Shown here piece by piece: positions 59,724 through 64,000 of a stretch of DNA of 64,000 bases. The stretch is from Tritrichomonas musculus (taxonomy: Eukaryota > Parabasalia > Tritrichomonadida > Tritrichomonadidae), in NCBI GenBank assembly GCA_039105265.1, contig JAPFFF010000016.1:1922001-1986000 (forward strand). The letters are read 5' to 3'. Numbering within the stretch: position 1 is the stretch's first letter; every line of letters starts with the position of its first letter. Position numbers and translations under genes: made by a program. The notes beneath the pieces are model-generated. The model saw nothing but the letters and a program-made list of their open reading frames with translations, was not told the origin of the DNA and ran no database searches.

Positions 59724-61310
59724 ATGAATGCTCAAACTAGATCATTTGATGATTATCCTCAATATCGTTTACCAACCATGATTGCAACTGAACAATCATT
59801 CTTAGGTTTGCAAGGAGAAGTTGAAGAAAACGTAGAGAGAGCTTTTGTTATTGCTAATAAAGCATTACCTGCCATTGAACAAGGCAAAATCGATGAAGCA
59901 GAAAGAATGTCATATCATGCGCTTTCTCTTGATCCATTATGTATTGATGCCTGGCGAATGTTATGCAAAGTTCTTAATCAAAATTGTGATGGAGATACGA
60001 TTGTATGCGCCCTTCGTGAAGTACTTTCATTCAGTCGACAATTTATCAAAGACGAATTTGAAAATCAAGCAGGCAATTTTTATCAATTAGCTCATACACG
60101 CCCCTATATACGTACGCTTACAGATTTAGCCAAAACCGCTCTCCGAGGAGATCAATTAGATGTAGCTATTTATGCCTACGAAGAATGCCTCCGACTTAAT
60201 CATCATGATAATATGTTAAATAGAGATCCCCTTTTATGTTGCTATATAAAACTTATTGGCCGACTTCGCCGTCATCCCAAGAATACCAAACCGAAACGAA
60301 CGATACAGCAAGTTGAACAATTCATAGATTCAATATTATATGATGATGTTACCACATTCAACAAAGATACGCTAAGTGTTAGATGGGCATTAATATGTCT
60401 GGCCTATATTAAGAAAGAAAACTGGAAACAGCTCGCCAAAGAAGAGTATTCAAGAGATGATCACATATTCAAGGTCCTTTTTGGAGAAATAAATATTCCA
60501 CGTCTTCCACCGCCGAATCTCGAGATGCCGAACGGCTTCATCATTGGCAGCAAAATGGCTGAAGTCAGATGCTACGGCTACATCAAAGAGGCGATGGAAG
60601 ATTGGCCTGATTTACTGATTGATTTGCGTAAGTTATTCATTGGAAAAGTGACACCTCAAGTAGCCGAAGATATCCGTCTAAACGCGCCAAATCCGGACAA
60701 TGACCTTCATCCTTTGTACAAGCAGCAAGCCTATCGTGACGGTGAAGCAGCATTGGCGCAAGCACGCACTGCATTATCTAACCGTAATTTCGGCCAGGCT
60801 GTCACTTTATTCACATTTGCAAAGAACGGCTTCGACGAGGCTTCCTTGCCTTCGAGGAGGTGGTACTTGCACACGCCTTTCGCTATCGCCTCCAATAGAG
60901 CGACAGCAGCCTGCCAGCTGAAAATGTGGAACTTGCTCAGAATCGATTCGAGATTCACTTTGATGATGAAGCCTGACCACGATAGGACGTACTTGAGGCT
61001 GCCAATCATTTCAAAGGCGTTCGGCGCCAAGCAGCTCGACGACGAGTTTTATAAAATTGCGAAAAAAGTGGCAGATAAGCAAGTGAGCAACCTCGAAGAG
61101 TGGAGTAAATTGGCTAAGACCGCAATAGGACTCCTGTCGCTGCCTGCAATAGCTTTCGCTGCAGCGGGAAAATTGACTCAGGAAATGAAGGATGAATTCA
61201 TCGAGGTGGGAATTGAGAATATGTACGTTACAGTGAACGTTGATTACGAAAAATCGGTTTTGCCTTGGCTGAAGAAGACTGATTTCGAACCTCCAATTTT
61301 AGACGAATAA
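59724..61310 (+). CDS. TPR-type helical repeat protein (ST7-like in part)
   Basis: An intact host protein of 528 residues. Helix pairs typical of tetratricopeptide repeats occur at residues about 40-90 ('IEQGKIDEAERMSYHALSLD', 'PLCIDAWRMLCKVL') and 130-175 ('IRTLTDLAKTALRGDQLDVA', 'IYAYEECLRLNHHDN'), with more at 340-380 ('GEAALAQARTALSNRNFGQ'). The combination of 'RPYIRTL.DLA' and 'EECLRLNHHDN' recalls ST7-family or MYND-linked TPR proteins, but I am not sure. There is no signal peptide. A scaffold or chaperone-adaptor role is the general inference. Base composition rises in GC from 5' to 3'. Confidence 0.7.
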   Translation: MNAQTRSFDDYPQYRLPTMIATEQSFLGLQGEVEENVERAFVIANKALPAIEQGKIDEAERMSYHALSLDPLCIDAWRMLCKVLNQNCDGDTIVCALREVLSFSRQFIKDEFENQAGNFYQLAHTRPYIRTLTDLAKTALRGDQLDVAIYAYEECLRLNHHDNMLNRDPLLCCYIKLIGRLRRHPKNTKPKRTIQQVEQFIDSILYDDVTTFNKDTLSVRWALICLAYIKKENWKQLAKEEYSRDDHIFKVLFGEINIPRLPPPNLEMPNGFIIGSKMAEVRCYGYIKEAMEDWPDLLIDLRKLFIGKVTPQVAEDIRLNAPNPDNDLHPLYKQQAYRDGEAALAQARTALSNRNFGQAVTLFTFAKNGFDEASLPSRRWYLHTPFAIASNRATAACQLKMWNLLRIDSRFTLMMKPDHDRTYLRLPIISKAFGAKQLDDEFYKIAKKVADKQVSNLEEWSKLAKTAIGLLSLPAIAFAAAGKLTQEMKDEFIEVGIENMYVTVNVDYEKSVLPWLKKTDFEPPILDE

Positions 61311-61479
61311 CTTTAGATTTATAATAACTTAAAATACTTATTTATATTATATTTTTAATTTTTCAAAGGTTTACAAAACCGTTAATTTTTTTTATATTTG
61401 AGACTCATTAGATTTGTTTATTGATTTATAAATTCTTCATAATAGTAAGATTTTCATTTTCAATTTTCTGTCATTTGTT
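61311..61479. other. Short AT-rich spacer between convergent genes
   Basis: No feature beyond poly-T tracts; a TTTACAAAACCG stretch occurs near 61370. Confidence 0.5.
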
Positions 61480-64000
61480 TTACTCTTGATTTATATAGAA
61501 AGAAAAGTCACCAGAAAGGATGAGGTCCATGACTCTTCCATACTTTTCTTCATTGAGAAACAGCGGTTTGTTTCGTCTGAATCCGATATCAGGGCATCCA
61601 AAGTTGTCCACATAAAATGGCCTCAACGACGCTGCTTTCTCTCCATCGAAAATGAGCACGCTCGAAGCATCTTTTCCAATCAAAAGCGAGACCGTTGGAT
61701 AGAACTTATTTCTGAATTTCATCAACAATCCAGGATTGAAATGATCAAATGATGTCATTTCTCTGCTCAACTTTTCTTCCTCATTTCTGGTTGAGTTTGA
61801 GTCAGATGATTCAAAGTCATCGAAATCATTGATGAGGTTGTTGTAGTCAAGAATGTTGTAAACAGAAAAGCTCTCTGTTTTAACGATAGGGAAATTGAAA
61901 GGTTCAAGGGCAAACCGCAGAAATTCTTTAGGCAGCTTTGCAAAGACAATCGGTTTGAATTCAAAATCATCGTTCAAATTATTCAGCGAGACATGAAACT
62001 CGTCTGAAAGATTTGTGACAGAAAGAAGGTCGTCCCAGTCGATGAACTTGTTCTGGCCGTTCTTCAGTTCATTCTCATCACAGAAGAGGAAATGAGCAGC
62101 CAAATACGCTCTTCTCAAAAATAAGAAAATCTCTTTCTCTCTTCTAACCTCACCAACACAACCACATTCATTAACACACTCACATATATTCTCATTTTTA
62201 TTCACATTATCATTTGTATTTACATGTATGCTTGTGTTTTCTTGTGTTTTGTGTTGTTGCACAAAAGAGGAAAGGATGCTTTGGAATGCGTCCTTCTTTT
62301 TGTTGACTCCTTCGATGTCGTCAGACTGAATCAGTTCAAGAATGAATCTTTGGAAAGTTGTCAATCTTGCCTTCCTGCCTTCAATGTCTGGCTTTCCACT
62401 CATTCTGTACGCGTACCAAGACGTGAGGAAGAGGTTGCGCGCTAAGATTCGGTTCTTGTTTGAATCGAGGCAGTCTGGCAGATTTCTCAGCCTAATTTCA
62501 AAAGTAGATATCAAGCCTCCGATAGACTTAGCGAGCTCGATGAAAAGGTTGGCCTCTCGCTTTGAAGTTTTATCGAAGAAGTCGGTGAAATTTTTGATGA
62601 AGCCAGAAATTGAGTCCTTAATTGGCCCATTCATTGTTTTCTCATCCACTTTTTCAGAGGGACAAATGAAGTCAGGTTTGAAACCGTCAATACAAGGCAA
62701 GAAACCGTTTTTTAACGATCTGTCAATTGGGCACTTAAAGTATCTTTGATTGACGCATGACTGGTGAATTGGATGCTGACAAATTGAGAACTGTATCACA
62801 AAATTATTTCCATCAGTACATCTTTTCATAACCGCTTTTTGCTCACAATTAATTTGACCTTTATTTTGACCTTCTTTTTCATTTTTTTTCGAGCCGAACA
62901 AGAGCTTGAATGGGTTGCTAAATGACGATGATTTGTCCGAAGCTGCTGTCGTTTCTAGCTTGTCTTCATCGGCAGCTAGTTCGGAGCCTCCTTCGATTCG
63001 GACGAGTGGCGGTTTGTCGATGATGAAAGGAAGCTTTGTTCGATAGATAAAAAGTGGATACGATAGGATTTGATTATCTATCGTTGAGGCACAAATTGAG
63101 CACACATCATCGTCGTTTGAAACGTTGCCTTCTTCAGGCGTGTCAAGCTCGTTTGAGTAGTAATCTGAGATGGCGGTTTTGTACTGATTTATGATGCTTT
63201 CTTTGAGCTTTTTGGCGCGCTTTTTCTTACGCTCTCTAATTGAATCCGTATCGGTTTGATCGTTGCCAAAATCAACGTCAATCGACAGTTGTTGGAGGAC
63301 GCTCTTGCCTATTTCTCCCTTGCCAATTAGGATGTCGACAATTGATTTAGGCTTGTGGAAATCTGAGCCAATCTTTACATTTAGAAATGCTTTGAAATTG
63401 GCCTTATTTAACCTATTGGTGATCGTCACATTTCCGTCACTGTCTTTCTTGTAATCAAACAAAACTCTCTTCAGTTCTGCTATCAATTCATCCCTCGTTG
63501 ATTTGTAATGTATAACCGTAGATGGTTCAATTGGAGGAGAATCGAAATCTTCAGCGAACTTGGAGGCAAGAATCAAAATATTCATTGCAAGATGATCGTT
63601 CAGGTCAATTTTTTCACCACTCATTCTAAGGGCGAGGTAAGTAACGGCCAAAACTGTCGGTGTTGATAAAAATTCCTTCAATTTAATGCTGATTCCACTT
63701 GAATCAACATTTTCTTCTTCAGGATTCAATTTAACGTCTTTTGACGGTTTGAAAAAGTAGTCAATTTCATCTTCGAAATCCTGAATTTTCAACAACGAAT
63801 TCTGATTTTTAAGAATTTCTTTATTTAGCAAATTTTTCTGCTCATTAAACTGAATGATTGCGGATATTGATTTCCAAGCAGTTCCCTCTTTCAGTGTGAA
63901 AGAGACATCGTTACTGTTGCCTTTTGATGAACTTTTTGCACATTTGTTGATGATTGAATTGAAGTACGAATGACACTTGCTCATTCGGGCCTCTTCAATA
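61480..64000 (-). CDS. UBR-type E3 ubiquitin ligase, C-terminal part (runs off the window)
   Basis: At least 839 residues; the frame stays open to the window edge ('IEEAR' before the Met at 63984), so the true start lies outside. A RING-like zinc site begins 'DDVCSICASTI' (about residue 295 counting from that Met), followed by 'PLFIYRTKLPFII' and a long insertion. It ends at 'FSICQHPIHQSCVNQRYFKC', 'PID'. The C-terminus carries the UBR cap signature: 'FDGEKAASLRPFYVDNFG', 'CPDIGFRRNKPLFLNEEKYG'. This matches UBR1/UBR2-type N-recognins, which ubiquitinate N-degron substrates. The UBR box itself would lie outside the window. Acidic and helical linkers are present. Confidence 0.78.
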   Translation of the reverse strand, partial: IEEARMSKCHSYFNSIINKCAKSSSKGNSNDVSFTLKEGTAWKSISAIIQFNEQKNLLNKEILKNQNSLLKIQDFEDEIDYFFKPSKDVKLNPEEENVDSSGISIKLKEFLSTPTVLAVTYLALRMSGEKIDLNDHLAMNILILASKFAEDFDSPPIEPSTVIHYKSTRDELIAELKRVLFDYKKDSDGNVTITNRLNKANFKAFLNVKIGSDFHKPKSIVDILIGKGEIGKSVLQQLSIDVDFGNDQTDTDSIRERKKKRAKKLKESIINQYKTAISDYYSNELDTPEEGNVSNDDDVCSICASTIDNQILSYPLFIYRTKLPFIIDKPPLVRIEGGSELAADEDKLETTAASDKSSSFSNPFKLLFGSKKNEKEGQNKGQINCEQKAVMKRCTDGNNFVIQFSICQHPIHQSCVNQRYFKCPIDRSLKNGFLPCIDGFKPDFICPSEKVDEKTMNGPIKDSISGFIKNFTDFFDKTSKREANLFIELAKSIGGLISTFEIRLRNLPDCLDSNKNRILARNLFLTSWYAYRMSGKPDIEGRKARLTTFQRFILELIQSDDIEGVNKKKDAFQSILSSFVQQHKTQENTSIHVNTNDNVNKNENICECVNECGCVGEVRREKEIFLFLRRAYLAAHFLFCDENELKNGQNKFIDWDDLLSVTNLSDEFHVSLNNLNDDFEFKPIVFAKLPKEFLRFALEPFNFPIVKTESFSVYNILDYNNLINDFDDFESSDSNSTRNEEEKLSREMTSFDHFNPGLLMKFRNKFYPTVSLLIGKDASSVLIFDGEKAASLRPFYVDNFGCPDIGFRRNKPLFLNEEKYGRVMDLILSGDFSFYINQE

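Overview
The window looks like part of a parabasalid (trichomonad) genome, most likely Tritrichomonas or a close relative. The DNA is very AT-rich and the genes have no visible introns. The flanks carry families expanded in trichomonads: a BTB/coiled-coil/glycine-rich protein, a DUF3447 ankyrin-type protein, a BspA-like leucine-rich repeat array, and kinase/Sel1-repeat genes. Starts inside the element sit a few bases to about 45 bases behind Inr-like TCA(C/T)TTTT boxes, as expected for trichomonads.

Left flank (1-12370). After the BTB/Gly-rich gene (228-2603) come a small coding remnant, the DUF3447 gene (3752-4948), a start-less BspA-like array (5051-6529), a Sel1 remnant (6850-7060) and a decayed kinase-Sel1 gene (7509-9435). 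The AT-rich stretch that follows holds one foldback, MITE-like DNA element (11475-12153) with its own 8-bp target duplication.

Centre (12371-55083). One Maverick/Polinton of about 42.7 kb fills two thirds of the window. Its terminal inverted repeats of about 230 bp are nearly identical, and a 5-6-bp target duplication (TATTC) flanks it. Recognisable parts are a rve-type integrase, a protein-primed-type family B DNA polymerase, a superfamily 3 helicase, a packaging ATPase, two tandem capsid proteins of double-jelly-roll type, a probable penton-like protein, two long fibre-like proteins and a KilA-N protein. There is also a type I membrane protein with a Ser/Pro stalk, a set of small coiled-coil proteins, and an about 11.4-kb region of helical structural coding sequence. 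Structural genes lie on the + strand from about 13.7 to 37.5 kb. Replication, integration and small accessory genes fill 37.5-51 kb, mostly as divergent pairs sharing short promoters with an AACGGTT (Myb/M3-like) core. I treat the element as a fossil: it is recent, it is broken, and it has about four breaks in all.

Right flank (55084-64000). A decayed gene remnant abuts the insertion, followed by weak ORFs, a 21-bp tandem repeat, a head-to-head junction of two Sel1-repeat remnants, an AT-rich stretch with a compact island that folds like a structured RNA, an intact TPR-type gene (59724-61310), and the C-terminal part of a UBR-type E3 ubiquitin ligase that runs off the right edge (61480-64000).

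In the element, the parts fit one plan: integrase for insertion, polymerase and helicase for copying, ATPase for packaging, and capsid, penton, fibre and membrane proteins for a particle. No adenovirus-like maturation protease was recognised. All family calls rest on motifs read by eye.
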